A stretch of 64,000 nt of DNA, taken from contig NZ_CP155074.1 of assembly GCF_039621805.1 (NCBI RefSeq), forward strand, positions 1,736,001 through 1,800,000. Reading direction: 5' to 3'. Of the stretch, positions 16,487 to 25,406 are shown piece by piece. The position numbers were made by a program, and so were the translations under genes. This DNA is from Paraburkholderia sp. PREW-6R. Its GTDB lineage: Bacteria > Pseudomonadota > Gammaproteobacteria > Burkholderiales > Burkholderiaceae. The notes under the pieces are model-generated. The model had not been told where the DNA came from. It did no database searches and was given only the letters and a program-made list of their open reading frames with translations. Positions within the stretch are counted from its first letter, which is position 1. Every line of letters starts with the position of its first letter.

Positions 16487-19321
16487 ATGGCCGAGTGCAG
16501 CGTTTGTGGAAAGCCCGCCACCTCGCAGATCACGATCACCGAAAACGGCCATCGCCGTCAGCTGATGCTGTGCGACCAGCACTACATGGAGTTCATGGCG
16601 CGCAATCAGCGCCGCCTGTCGCCGCTAGAGTCGCTCTTTCACGGCGGACTGTTCGAAAGCCTGTTCGACGATATGTGGCCACAAACGGCAACCGGCCGTG
16701 GCAGCCGCTCGCGGATCGGACGCGCGCCCGGACCCTCCGACGCGGCGGATCAGGGACCAGGCGCCATCAGCGGGCACACGGAAGATTCAACGGGCGGACA
16801 ACCAGGCGGCCGCACACGCCGGCATCGCCGGGCGCGCGAAGCGGTGGACCTGCAGACCTATCTGAGCCAGAGCGGTCTGGACCGCCTGCAGGCCGCGGCG
16901 CAAGCAGCGGTCGAATATGGGAAGAACGAGGTCGATACGGAACACCTGCTGCTGGCGCTCGCCGATAACAATGTGGTGCAGGAAATCCTGCACGGATTCA
17001 AGCTCGACCCCGAAGAGATCAGGAGAACCATCGACCAGACCGCGCCGCGCGGCACCCGCAAGGAACCGGCCGACAACGAGCAGATCGGCGTGTCGCCTCG
17101 CGCCAAGAGCGCGCTGGAAAATGCGTTGAAGTCGTCGCTGGAAATGGGTCACAGCTATGTCGGTCCGGAGCACATCCTGATTGGACTCGTCGAGGAAGAA
17201 GACGGCTTTGCGGGTGATTTGCTGCGCAAGCTCGGGCTGTCGCCGCAATCGCTGCGGCAAAAGGCAGTCAAGGTGGTCGGCAAGGGGGCCGAAGACGGCA
17301 AGACGGAAGGTCGCTCCACCACGCCCACGCTGGACAAGTACGCGCGCGATCTGAGCGCGCTCGCGCGTCAGGGCAAGCTCGATCCGGTGATCGGCCGTGA
17401 CAGGGAAATCGAAACTACCATTGAAGTGCTCGCGCGGCGCCGCAAGAACAATCCGGTGCTGATTGGCGAACCCGGCGTGGGCAAGACCGCAATCGTCGAA
17501 GGCCTCGCACAGCGCATTGCGCAGGACCAGGTGCCGGAAGTGCTGCGCGGCAAGCGCGTGGTCGAACTGAACATCAATAGCGTCGTGGCAGGTGCGAAGT
17601 ATCGCGGCGAGTTCGAAGAACGCGTCAAGCAGGTGCTCGATGAGATTATCGAGAACCAGGACCGTCTGGTCGTATTTATCGACGAACTGCACACCATTGT
17701 CGGCGCCGGCCAGGGCGGCGGCGAAGGCGGCCTCGATATCGGCAATGTCTTCAAGCCCCCGCTCGCCCGCGGCGAGCTGCACCTCGTAGGTGCGACGACG
17801 TTGAACGAATACCAGAAGTACATTGAAAAGGACTCGGCTTTGGAGCGGCGCTTTCAGCCCGTGATGGTGCCCGAGCCTGGCGTCGAGGAAACGATCGAGA
17901 TCCTGCGTGGCCTGCGTGACCGGCTCGAAGCGCATCACAAGGTAAAGATCACGGAAGGGGCAATCGCTGCTGCGGCAAAACTCTCGGACCGCTACATCGC
18001 CGCACGCTTTTTGCCCGATAAGGCAATCGATCTGCTGGATCAGGCCGCCGCCCGCGTGCGCATTTCATCGAGCTCGCGTCCGCAACCACTGCACGATATC
18101 GAGGCGAGCATCCGCCGCATCAAGCAGGAACAGGACGCGGCCAGCGCTGCGAAACAATTCGACAAAGCCAAGCAACTGGAAGAACGGCTCGTCGCGGAAC
18201 AGAAACAGCTGCATGAAACGACTGAGACATGGAAGAAGGAACGCGGCACCAGCTCGCAGGAAGTCACGGCGGAAGACATTGCGCAGATCGTGTCGTCGCT
18301 CACGGGCGTGCCGTTATCTGAACTCACGGCGGAAGACCGCGAGAAGCTGTTGCGACTCGAAGACCACCTGAAGGAGCGTGTGGTCGGCCAGGATGAAGCC
18401 GTCTCCGCGGTCGCCAAAGCAGTACGGCTTTCGCGCGCGGGGTTGACCGAGGCCGGCAAGCCGACTGCAAGCTTCCTTTTTCTCGGACCCACGGGTGTGG
18501 GCAAGACCGAACTCGCGAAGGCGCTGGCCGCTTCGGTGTTCGGCGACGAGAACGCACTGGTGCGCATCGACATGAGCGAGTATTCCGAGCGTCATACCGT
18601 GGCACGGCTCGTCGGCGCGCCGCCCGGATATGTCGGCTACGAGGAAGGCGGCCAGCTTACCGAGCGCGTGCGGCGCAGGCCCTATTGCGTCGTGCTGCTC
18701 GACGAAATCGAAAAGGCGAACTCGGAGGTGCACAACCTGCTGCTGCAACTGTTCGACGAAGGGCGGCTTACCGACGGCCGGGGACGTCTGGTGGATTTCA
18801 CCAACACAATTATTATCGCGACCAGCAATATCGGTTCACAGCTGATCCAGGACAACATAAAGGCAGATTCGAAGCAGCTCGATTATCCGGAACTACGGGA
18901 CCGGTTGATGGAAGTATTGCGCCATCATTTCAGGCCGGAGTTCCTCAATCGCGTCGACGAGGTGGTGGTGTTTCATGCGCTCGGCAAGGAGCAGATTCGC
19001 ACCATTGTCGATCTGCAACTTGCGCGCGTACGGCGTACGGCGCTGGCCCAGGGCATCGACCTGACCTTCGACGACAGCTTGCGCGAGCACCTGGCGCAGA
19101 TCGGCTATGACCCCGAGTTCGGCGCGCGGATGCTCAAACGCAAGATCCGTCTGGAGGTGGAGTCGCAACTCGCCGATGCGCTGTTGGGAGGCGACGTGCA
19201 CGACGGCGACAAGGTCACCATGACGTACGACCCGGGAACGCATTCCGTGCGGGTGCAGAAAGCAGCGGCGCCGACGGAAGCGCCCAGCGAGGCTTCGGCG
19301 CAGGCACCAGCGCATGCGTGA
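16487..19321 (+). CDS. clpK: ClpG/ClpK stand-alone AAA+ disaggregase
   Basis: The 944-residue protein begins with a zinc-binding N-domain (CSVCGKPA at 4-11, CDQHY near 30) characteristic of ClpG/ClpK. A ClpN domain (LDRLQAAAQAAVEYGKNEVD, EHLLLALADN) and two AAA+ rings follow: Walker A GEPGVGKT at 327-334 with Walker B LVVFIDELH, and GPTGVGKT at 667-674 with VVLLDEIEKA. A middle coiled coil lies between them. The stretch after TSNIGSQLIQ has no IGF/VGF loop, so it should not dock ClpP and should act as a disaggregase rather than in proteolysis. The start has AAAGGAGATC upstream. It closes the hdeD-hsp20-clpG unit. Confidence 0.92.
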   Translation: MAECSVCGKPATSQITITENGHRRQLMLCDQHYMEFMARNQRRLSPLESLFHGGLFESLFDDMWPQTATGRGSRSRIGRAPGPSDAADQGPGAISGHTEDSTGGQPGGRTRRHRRAREAVDLQTYLSQSGLDRLQAAAQAAVEYGKNEVDTEHLLLALADNNVVQEILHGFKLDPEEIRRTIDQTAPRGTRKEPADNEQIGVSPRAKSALENALKSSLEMGHSYVGPEHILIGLVEEEDGFAGDLLRKLGLSPQSLRQKAVKVVGKGAEDGKTEGRSTTPTLDKYARDLSALARQGKLDPVIGRDREIETTIEVLARRRKNNPVLIGEPGVGKTAIVEGLAQRIAQDQVPEVLRGKRVVELNINSVVAGAKYRGEFEERVKQVLDEIIENQDRLVVFIDELHTIVGAGQGGGEGGLDIGNVFKPPLARGELHLVGATTLNEYQKYIEKDSALERRFQPVMVPEPGVEETIEILRGLRDRLEAHHKVKITEGAIAAAAKLSDRYIAARFLPDKAIDLLDQAAARVRISSSSRPQPLHDIEASIRRIKQEQDAASAAKQFDKAKQLEERLVAEQKQLHETTETWKKERGTSSQEVTAEDIAQIVSSLTGVPLSELTAEDREKLLRLEDHLKERVVGQDEAVSAVAKAVRLSRAGLTEAGKPTASFLFLGPTGVGKTELAKALAASVFGDENALVRIDMSEYSERHTVARLVGAPPGYVGYEEGGQLTERVRRRPYCVVLLDEIEKANSEVHNLLLQLFDEGRLTDGRGRLVDFTNTIIIATSNIGSQLIQDNIKADSKQLDYPELRDRLMEVLRHHFRPEFLNRVDEVVVFHALGKEQIRTIVDLQLARVRRTALAQGIDLTFDDSLREHLAQIGYDPEFGARMLKRKIRLEVESQLADALLGGDVHDGDKVTMTYDPGTHSVRVQKAAAPTEAPSEASAQAPAHA

Positions 19322-19343
19322 CGCCGGCATCGGAAAAGATCGC

Positions 19344-19370
19344 CACGCCGCCGCGCAAGCAGGCGGCGTG
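19344..19370. terminator. Stem-loop between convergent clpG and UBP zinc-finger genes
   Basis: CACGCCGCC and GGCGGCGTG form a perfect nine-base-pair stem with a nine-base loop. It sits in the 53-base gap between the two convergent stops. There is no long T-tract, so it may act as a bidirectional, partly Rho-assisted terminator. Confidence 0.45.
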
Positions 19371-19374
19371 ACCG

Positions 19375-19647
19375 TCACGATTCAAGTTCACCCACGATGA
19401 TCTCGTCGCGATAGCACCAGATCCACGTTTCGCCGGGCTCGATTGAACGTACCAGCGGATGGCCGGTCGCGTGAAAATGCCTGCTCGCGTGCCGGTTGGG
19501 CGACGAATCGCAACAGCCGACGTATCCGCACGAAAGGCAAAGCCTCAGATGCACCCATGGCTGGCCAAGCTTCACGCAGTCCTCGCAATAGTCGATGGGC
19601 GTGTGAAGGATGCGGGCCTCGCCCAGGTGCGTGCATTCAGGGGACAT
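19375..19647 (-). CDS. UBP-type zinc finger protein
   Basis: The 90-residue product carries the zinc-finger UBP pattern: CTHLGEA, CEDCVKLGQPWVHLRLCLSC, GYVGCCDSSPNRHASRHFHA, TGHPLVRSIEPGETWIWCY. The Cys and His ligands are all present. In eukaryotes this fold binds the ubiquitin C-terminus; in bacteria its ligand is unknown, and the gene is often beside a thioredoxin-reductase-like flavoprotein, as here. The ATG at 19647 is preceded by GGAGGAGTACGATC. It is 59 bases downstream of that flavoprotein gene and probably in one operon with it. Confidence 0.88.
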   Translation of the reverse strand: MSPECTHLGEARILHTPIDYCEDCVKLGQPWVHLRLCLSCGYVGCCDSSPNRHASRHFHATGHPLVRSIEPGETWIWCYRDEIIVGELES

Positions 19648-19706
19648 GATCGTACTCCTCCGACAGGTTGTGCGCAGACGCACGTGGACCACGGTTACGC
19701 TTGCCC

Positions 19707-20942
19707 TCAACCGCTATTCAGATAGCGATGCACGAGCGCCACCGCCATTGCACCTTCGCCGACCGCCGACGCCACGCGCTTGATCGACGCATGTCGGACG
19801 TCGCCCGCAGCGAATACGCCTGGCATACACGTTTCCAGATACAGCGGCGCGCGTTCGAGCGGCCATTTCAGGTTCGCCTGATAAGCCTGCAAGTCGGGAC
19901 CGGTCACGAGATAGCCGCCTTCGTCGCGGACAATGCCAACCTCCTGCGCCCATTCGGTCTGCGGTACGCCGCCAATGCAGACGAAGAGCCAACTCGTCCT
20001 CACCGTGCGTTGCCGACCGGTGCGCACATCGGTCAGCGTGATCGCCTGCAACACGTCACTGCCCGCGAGCGCGGTCACTCCGGTGCACGTGCACACTTCG
20101 ACGTTCGGCGCCGACGTGATGCGATCCACGAGGTACTGGGACAACGTGTTCTTAAGCGATGCGTCCCGCACAAGCATATACACGCGGTTGGCTGACTGCG
20201 AAAAATGCAAGGTCGCCTGTCCCGCCGAATTGCCGCCCCCCACCACATACACGTCTTCGCCATGGGTCAGCGCGGCCTCGCTCGCGCCGGCGCCGTAATA
20301 AAGGCCCGCGCCGAGAAAGTGCTCCTCGCCTGCCAGCCCGAGTGTCCGGTATGCGACGCCGGTCGCGCAGATCGATGTGCGCGCCGTGATACGTGTGCCG
20401 TCATCCAGATACACGACGCCGCCGCCAGGCACAAACTGAGCGTGCACGCCGGCGCGCGCCAGCAGGATTTCGGCGCCGAACTTGATGGCCTGATCGCGCG
20501 CCCGCTCAGCGAGTTCCGCACCACTCAGCCCCTGCGGAAAACCCAGATAGTTCTCTATCTTCGAACTGCTGCCTGCCTGGCCGCCCAGCGCCCAGCGCTC
20601 GACCAGCACGGTGTGCAGCCCCTCGGACGCACCGTACACCGCCGCGCTCAATCCCGCCGGTCCTGCGCCGTAAATGGCCAGATCGTAGGCCTCGCGCGAT
20701 GGATTCGCGAACCAGCCGAGCTTCTCTGTGATTTGCCGGACGGTCGGACATTCGAGCCGCGTTCCGTCGTGGAAGATACAGACGGGCAGGCGCGAATCGG
20801 AAAGATGTTGCACGTGCGCCAGATCCTTGGCTTCTTTGTCGCTACCCAGCTCGATCCATTCGAACGGTATGTCGGAGCGATGCAGGAAGTCGCGTATCGC
20901 GTAGCCGGCCGAGCTGCGCATGCGTCCATAGATCCTGACCAT
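19707..20942 (-). CDS. Thioredoxin-reductase-like flavoprotein without the CxxC redox site
   Basis: The 411-residue product has an N-terminal ~75-residue thioredoxin/glutaredoxin-like part (IYGRMRSSAGYAIRDFL, DSRLPVCIFHDG), then a TrxR-type FAD/NAD(P) module: LAIYGAGPAGLSAAVYGASE, ERWALGGQAGSSSKIENYLG, VYVVGGGNSAGQATLHF and PGVFAAGDVRHASIKRVASA. Classical TrxR has CATC before the second nucleotide motif. Here that place reads AGLYYGAGASEAALTHGE, so both redox cysteines are missing. The N-terminal unit also has no CxxC. It is therefore not a normal thioredoxin reductase; electron transfer to a partner such as the zinc-finger protein downstream is possible but unproven. A start at 20957 is an alternative. 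Confidence 0.85.
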   Translation of the reverse strand: MVRIYGRMRSSAGYAIRDFLHRSDIPFEWIELGSDKEAKDLAHVQHLSDSRLPVCIFHDGTRLECPTVRQITEKLGWFANPSREAYDLAIYGAGPAGLSAAVYGASEGLHTVLVERWALGGQAGSSSKIENYLGFPQGLSGAELAERARDQAIKFGAEILLARAGVHAQFVPGGGVVYLDDGTRITARTSICATGVAYRTLGLAGEEHFLGAGLYYGAGASEAALTHGEDVYVVGGGNSAGQATLHFSQSANRVYMLVRDASLKNTLSQYLVDRITSAPNVEVCTCTGVTALAGSDVLQAITLTDVRTGRQRTVRTSWLFVCIGGVPQTEWAQEVGIVRDEGGYLVTGPDLQAYQANLKWPLERAPLYLETCMPGVFAAGDVRHASIKRVASAVGEGAMAVALVHRYLNSG

Positions 20943-21115
20943 GAATATGCCCCCCATTGACGAGGTTCAGAACTCGCTTCGCTATTCACGCGCCTGACAG
21001 GGAGGCGGCTGCGCCGGGACAAGTGCAGTCGCCCGTATTGTGCAGTGTCGGTCGATCGAAGGGCAGCGTCTTTCGCTAAACCGCCGTTTTTTATCCGCTT
21101 TTGCTGAGGTTTCCA

Positions 21116-21355
21116 TCACATCGGGCGGTGCGACGCTTCCACCTTGTCATCGACAAAGCGTGTGCCCCATTCAATGCCGTCGCGCACCGCCTCCTCTTGC
21201 GCAAGCCATTCCGGCTGCACCGTGTCCGGTCGGAATTCGGCCACGGTGCTATCGGCTCGGCGCACGCTTACCCTCGCCTGCCACGCGCCGTACGCGTTCT
21301 GCTCCGGCTGCACCACGATCTCGTAGCCTCGATGTTCAAACGCGTGCGTATGCAT
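21116..21355 (-). CDS. Small conserved-looking protein of unknown function
   Basis: The 79-residue product (MHTHAFEHRGYEIVVQPEQN at the start, ending EASHRPM) has no signal peptide or membrane segment. It reads as a compact alternating beta-rich protein with a Trp-Gln-Ala-Arg-Val strand in the middle and an acidic-amphipathic end. CCGGAG lies before the ATG. It follows the 80-residue gene by 28 bases on the same strand, so the two are probably cotranscribed. I do not recognise the family with certainty; similar small proteins occur beside Burkholderiales stress genes. Confidence 0.6.
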   Translation of the reverse strand: MHTHAFEHRGYEIVVQPEQNAYGAWQARVSVRRADSTVAEFRPDTVQPEWLAQEEAVRDGIEWGTRFVDDKVEASHRPM

Positions 21356-21383
21356 CAGTGGCTCCGGTGTCGTGACAAGGGCA

Positions 21384-21626
21384 TCAATCTGGGAGCACGA
21401 ACTCGGTGCGCATGTCTTCGATCACCTTCTTGAGATGATGGGCGTAATCCGCGCCGAGGTCATCGAGCGGCACGATGTTCCAGTTGCGGCCGGAGGCGTC
21501 CGGCGGATGCCGCTCCGGCAGCGGTAGGCGCACGCGCAAAGCGCCCGGCACGTCAGCGCCGATTTTCGCCATGCGCTTCTCCAGCTCGTCGCGAATATGC
21601 TCCGGCGATTGAACGGTCTTCGGCAT
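21384..21626 (-). CDS. Small hypothetical protein
   Basis: The 80-residue product starts at the ATG at 21626, with GAAGGAGTCGAACC upstream, in preference to the longer frame opening at 21737. It has an amphipathic N-terminal helix (SPEHIRDELEKRMAKIGAD), a Pro/Arg-rich middle (LPLPERHPPDASGRNWNI) and a C-terminal helix (YAHHLKKVIEDMRTEFVLPD). No family is recognised. It is the first gene of a two-gene minus-strand unit, divergent from the old yellow enzyme gene. Confidence 0.6.
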   Translation of the reverse strand: MPKTVQSPEHIRDELEKRMAKIGADVPGALRVRLPLPERHPPDASGRNWNIVPLDDLGADYAHHLKKVIEDMRTEFVLPD

Positions 21627-22020
21627 CGGTTCGACTCCTTCTGGTCGCGCGTCCGGGTTGTCACTGAACGGCGCATACGTTCCTGTTGCGCGAGCATGCG
21701 CGAACGATGCTTCAAGTCTAGTCGCAAATTCAGGCATGGTCGAAGAATCGGCGGCTTGCGCAGTGTTGTCATGGCGGATCTGGCCGACATGAACGCCTGC
21801 AACCCCATTCGCGGGTCAGGCACGCATCCGATCGCCGATGCAGCGGTGGATCGAATGGTCCGCAGAATCGCGACACATCTGAGCAGGAATTGGAAAGAAG
21901 CGCATGCGGGTCATGGCTAGACTCGGCGGAAAGCGGGCCTCTGCGGTGGGACTGCGCCGACGCCTCGAAGCGTCCACGGCAGCGCCTTTCGCCCACGTCC
22001 AGATTGCAAGGAGCGAATTC

Positions 22021-23235
22021 ATGTCTGATACGGAAATCGCGCCCAAGGTAGCCGGGCAGCACGACCAACAGGTTCCACTACGCAAGCTGTTCGAACCCGT
22101 CAGGGTGGGACCGTATCACCTCCGTCATCGTGTCGTGATGGGGCCGCTCACGCGTTCGCGCGCGAGCCAGCCAGGCAACGTACCGTCGCAACTCAATGCC
22201 TGCTATTACGCGCAGCGCGCAGCGGCCGCGCTCATCATCAGCGAAGCGACGCAGGTGTCGATGCAGGGACAGGGCTACGCATGGACGCCCGGGATCCATA
22301 GTCGCGAGCAGGTCGAAGGCTGGCGGCTCGTGGCGGACGCGGTGCACGAGGCGGGCGGATTGATGTTCATGCAGCTCTGGCATGTCGGACGCATATCGCA
22401 CCCCTCGCTGCAGCCCGATGAAATGCTGCCGGTTGCGCCATCTGCGCTCCTGCCAAGAGCGGAAGCGTTCATTCAGAACGAGCGCGGCGAAGGCGTGCTC
22501 GCGCCCTGCGTCACGCCTCGCGCGCTGCAGGTCGAAGAGATGCCGTATCTTGTGCGCCAATACCTCCGGGGTGCGCGCAACGCAAAGACCGCCGGTATGG
22601 ACGGCGTCGAAGTGCACAGCGCGAACGGCTATCTTCTCGACCAGTTTCTGTTGTCCGGCACGAACCGGCGCACGGATGAATATGGCGGATCGAGCGAGCG
22701 TCGCGCGCGGCTGCTGCTCGAGGTCATCGAAACGGTTTGCGAAGTGTGGGGTCCGGAAAGGGTCGGCGTCCGGCTCTCGCCTCTCGGTACCTTCAATGAC
22801 ATGCATGACGACGATCCGGAGGCGACCTTTTCTTACGTCATCGAAAAGCTGAACCGGTATGGGCTGGCTTATCTGCACATCGTCAACCCAGCGCTGGCGG
22901 CGACCGGTGAGGATCTCGCTTTCGCGGAGCGCGCAAAACGCATGAACGAGATGATACGCAGCGCTTATCGCGGGGTGCTGATGGTCGCGGGCGGCTTCGA
23001 CGGCAGCAGTGCCGAGAAATGGCTCGAGGACGGCAACGCGGACCTGATTGCGTTCGGACGCCTGTTCATCGCCAATCCCGACCTGCCTGAACGCCTCCGG
23101 TCGCGCGCTCCGCTCAATTCGCCGGATCCGTCCACGTTCTATGGAGGCGGCGAGCGCGGATATACCGACTATCCGTCGCTCGCGCAGGAGCGCGGGGAGG
23201 CGCCCCGGTCCGTCATCGACGGGCGTTGGAGATAG
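22021..23235 (+). CDS. Old yellow enzyme family alkene reductase
   Basis: The 404-residue FMN enzyme starts at the ATG at 22021 (AAGGAGCGAATTC before it). It shows the OYE barrel: LFEPVRVGPYHLRHRVVMGP and LTRSRASQPGNVPSQLNACY near the N-terminus, MQLWHVGRISHPSLQP, then VEVHSANGYLLDQFLLSGTN, where His and Asn bind the substrate carbonyl and Tyr is the proton donor, and the phosphate-binding DLIAFGRLFIANPDLPERLR. It reduces activated C=C bonds using NAD(P)H and, in relatives, nitro compounds and nitrate esters. The first ~25 residues are an extension beyond typical NemA-like proteins. It fits a detoxification role in this stress block. Confidence 0.92.
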   Translation: MSDTEIAPKVAGQHDQQVPLRKLFEPVRVGPYHLRHRVVMGPLTRSRASQPGNVPSQLNACYYAQRAAAALIISEATQVSMQGQGYAWTPGIHSREQVEGWRLVADAVHEAGGLMFMQLWHVGRISHPSLQPDEMLPVAPSALLPRAEAFIQNERGEGVLAPCVTPRALQVEEMPYLVRQYLRGARNAKTAGMDGVEVHSANGYLLDQFLLSGTNRRTDEYGGSSERRARLLLEVIETVCEVWGPERVGVRLSPLGTFNDMHDDDPEATFSYVIEKLNRYGLAYLHIVNPALAATGEDLAFAERAKRMNEMIRSAYRGVLMVAGGFDGSSAEKWLEDGNADLIAFGRLFIANPDLPERLRSRAPLNSPDPSTFYGGGERGYTDYPSLAQERGEAPRSVIDGRWR

Positions 23236-23325
23236 GCTGTCGCTGGCGGGCGAACTCGCTGCCAAACGACAATCTGCGACGGCCGCCGCCGAGCCGCCGA
23301 CCGTTCACGCTGGGAGGGGCGCACC

Positions 23326-23682
23326 ATGGCTGTCAATACCTGGGTTGTCGTCGCGGACGGCAGCCGTGCTCGAATCTTCGAGACACCGGGCCTGAGACTG
23401 GACTTGCGGGAGATCGAGGATCTCGTCAATGTCGCCCCAAGTGGAGCGACGCTGACGGATAAAGACCGTGAAAAATTCGCGAAGACCGTCGCCGACTACA
23501 TCGAGAAGGGACGGGTCCACCAACGGTATCAGCGATTGCGATTTGCCGTGGAGCCGAAATTCCTGGGGATGCTGCGCGCGCGTCTGAGTGAGGAGACGCG
23601 TCAGATGATTTTCGAAGAGATCAACGAAGACCTGTCGGCCCTCGATGCGCGCGAAATTCAGGCGCACCTGCAAAGGCATTGA
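23326..23682 (+). CDS. Host attachment protein (BaeRF12-like)
   Basis: The 118-residue product opens with NTWVVVADGSRARIFE, the hallmark of the bacterial host-attachment/baeRF family, which is distantly related to the peptide-release factor eRF1. It continues with DREKFAKTVADYIEKGRVHQ and ends LSALDAREIQAHLQRH. The family name comes from a plant-associated function in Agrobacterium; comparative work links the fold with ribosomes. It is slightly shorter than usual (about 140 residues) but has both ends. It follows the old yellow enzyme gene by 90 bases and is convergent with the HAD phosphatase. Confidence 0.82.
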   Translation: MAVNTWVVVADGSRARIFETPGLRLDLREIEDLVNVAPSGATLTDKDREKFAKTVADYIEKGRVHQRYQRLRFAVEPKFLGMLRARLSEETRQMIFEEINEDLSALDAREIQAHLQRH

Positions 23683-23799
23683 CGTGACCGGTCGCAGGTT
23701 GCATCAATGTGTGGAAGCGGCAAAGTAACGTGTCCACCGGAAGGCAAGCAAGATGTGCCAGACAGGCTCAACGCCATCCGGAGCGCGACTGATCCGTCA

Positions 23800-24459
23800 T
23801 CAGTCGATGGACAGCACGAGGTCGTTTCCCTCGACGGATGCGGTCATGCCGCTCAGATCGTTCAACCAGTCCTGGTTGCCGAGCTTGCCCTGCGTGAGTG
23901 GCGAGGCGATCGCAATGACGCGCGCACCGGCCCGCCAACCCGCCTCGATGCCGGCAGGCGCGTCCTCGAACACGACGCAGCGGTCCGCACTGACGTTCAA
24001 TCCGCGCGCACCGAGCAGGAAACAGTCTGGCGACGGCTTGCCGTGCGGCACGTCTTCCGAACTCACCAGCAGCGCAGGGATCGGCAAGCCGGCCGCTTGA
24101 ATGCGGTTGAGCGCCAGCTTGCGATCGGCGGAGGTCACGATCGCCCAGCGGTCCGCAGGCAGCGAACGCAGCAACGCGCCCGCGCCGGGGATTTCGAACA
24201 CGCCGTCCATGTCGTCGCGCTCGCGCTGCATTAAAGCGAGCGCGTCCGACTCGATATCGACACCCGGCGGCGCAAGCGCTCGCATCGAGTCGATCGTGCG
24301 GCGCCCCTGCGACTCCCGCAGCACATGTGCGGGGTCGAGCCCGTAACGGTTTGCCCACTCCGTGTAAGCGCGCACCATCGGTGCATGGGAGTTGAGCAAA
24401 GTGCCGTCCATGTCGAACAGGAGAGACGAGGCGCGAATCTGTACGTTTCGTAGCAGCAT
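23800..24459 (-). CDS. HAD-superfamily sugar phosphatase
   Basis: The 219-residue product has the HAD motifs in order: LLFDMDGTLLNSHAPM (Asp nucleophile and acid), VTSADRKLALNRIQ (motif II), GKPSPDCFLLGARGL (Lys, motif III) and CVVFEDAPAGIEAGWRAGA (motif IV). The cap domain places it with the YfbT/YniC and beta-phosphoglucomutase-like sugar phosphatases. It is the last gene of the pentose operon and probably removes phosphate from toxic or excess sugar phosphates. The ATG at 24459 is used; a TTG at 24492 that would overlap the DeoR gene is possible because no good ribosome site is seen for either. Confidence 0.87.
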   Translation of the reverse strand: MLLRNVQIRASSLLFDMDGTLLNSHAPMVRAYTEWANRYGLDPAHVLRESQGRRTIDSMRALAPPGVDIESDALALMQRERDDMDGVFEIPGAGALLRSLPADRWAIVTSADRKLALNRIQAAGLPIPALLVSSEDVPHGKPSPDCFLLGARGLNVSADRCVVFEDAPAGIEAGWRAGARVIAIASPLTQGKLGNQDWLNDLSGMTASVEGNDLVLSID

Positions 24460-24481
24460 GTAGACGGGGAAATGAACAGGA

Positions 24482-25276
24482 TCAGGTGGCAATCAGCACG
24501 TCGACGCCCGCCGCCTTCGCGGCCTTGCGCGCCGTATCGGGCAGGTCTGCATCACTGACCCACAAGGGCACGTGATCGAACGGCACAATGACGGAAAAGC
24601 CGCGATGGCCCCATTTCGTACTGTCGGCGATGGCACAGACCAGCCTGCTCTGCGCAATCGCGGCATGCTTGAGTTGGGTTTCGAGCTGATTCGAATTGGT
24701 CCAGCCGGCGCTTTCGTCGATACCGCGCGCGCCCATGAAAAACAGGTCGAAATGCGATTGCGCGATCTGGCCGAGCGCGACCGGGCCGACCGTGGAAAGA
24801 CCGTTGTGATAAAGCTCGCCGCCGATCAGATGGACATTGAAAGCCGGATGGCCGCACAGCTCGATGGCGATATTGATGCCGTGCGTCGCGATCGACAACT
24901 GGTTCACATCCGGCAGCCCCGCCTTGATTGCGAGCGCGACTTCCATCGCGGTCGTGCCCGAATCGAGGTAGATCGCCATGCCGTCGCGAATCAGACTTGC
25001 CGCGTGCCGGCCGATGCGCTGCTTCTGCGTCTGCTCCTTCTGGGCGCGCAAAGGGTATTCGACCTCGGCATCGACGAGCACCGCGCCGCCATGCACGCGC
25101 CTGAGCAAACCCTGTTCTTCGAGCACGTGCAGGTCGCGCCGCACCGTCATCTCGGACAAAGAAAACTTGCGGGCCAGATCGCTCACGCGACACTGCCCGC
25201 CGCTCGACAGCGTGGCGAGGATCAGTTCGCGCCGATGATCGGCAAGGGCGGCGTCAGGCAGGTTCTTTGGTGGCAT
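24482..25276 (-). CDS. DeoR/GlpR family transcriptional regulator
   Basis: The 264-residue product has a DeoR-type winged helix (RRELILATLSSGGQCRVSDL, FSLSEMTVRRDLHVLEEQGL, RRVHGGAVLV) and a C-terminal sugar-phosphate sensing domain (IYLDSGTTAMEVALAIKAG, HLIGGELYHNGLSTVGPVAL, FFMGARGIDESAG). Such proteins repress sugar operons until a phosphorylated intermediate binds. It is within the operon, between araD and the HAD gene, so it should respond to a product of the ribulokinase. Matching half-sites are seen before the first gene of the operon. The ATG at 25276 is preferred to an upstream opening without family similarity. Confidence 0.9.
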   Translation of the reverse strand: MPPKNLPDAALADHRRELILATLSSGGQCRVSDLARKFSLSEMTVRRDLHVLEEQGLLRRVHGGAVLVDAEVEYPLRAQKEQTQKQRIGRHAASLIRDGMAIYLDSGTTAMEVALAIKAGLPDVNQLSIATHGINIAIELCGHPAFNVHLIGGELYHNGLSTVGPVALGQIAQSHFDLFFMGARGIDESAGWTNSNQLETQLKHAAIAQSRLVCAIADSTKWGHRGFSVIVPFDHVPLWVSDADLPDTARKAAKAAGVDVLIAT

Positions 25277-25406
25277 GGCATTTCCGTTCGACTGCGCCTC
25301 CGGACGCAACTCCCGGTCCGACAACGCGCCAGCAATGGCAGATTGAGATAGCTGGCCGTCCAGCATTTTAAACCGGCCGAAATGCGCGCGGGATTTCGGA
25401 GCCGGA

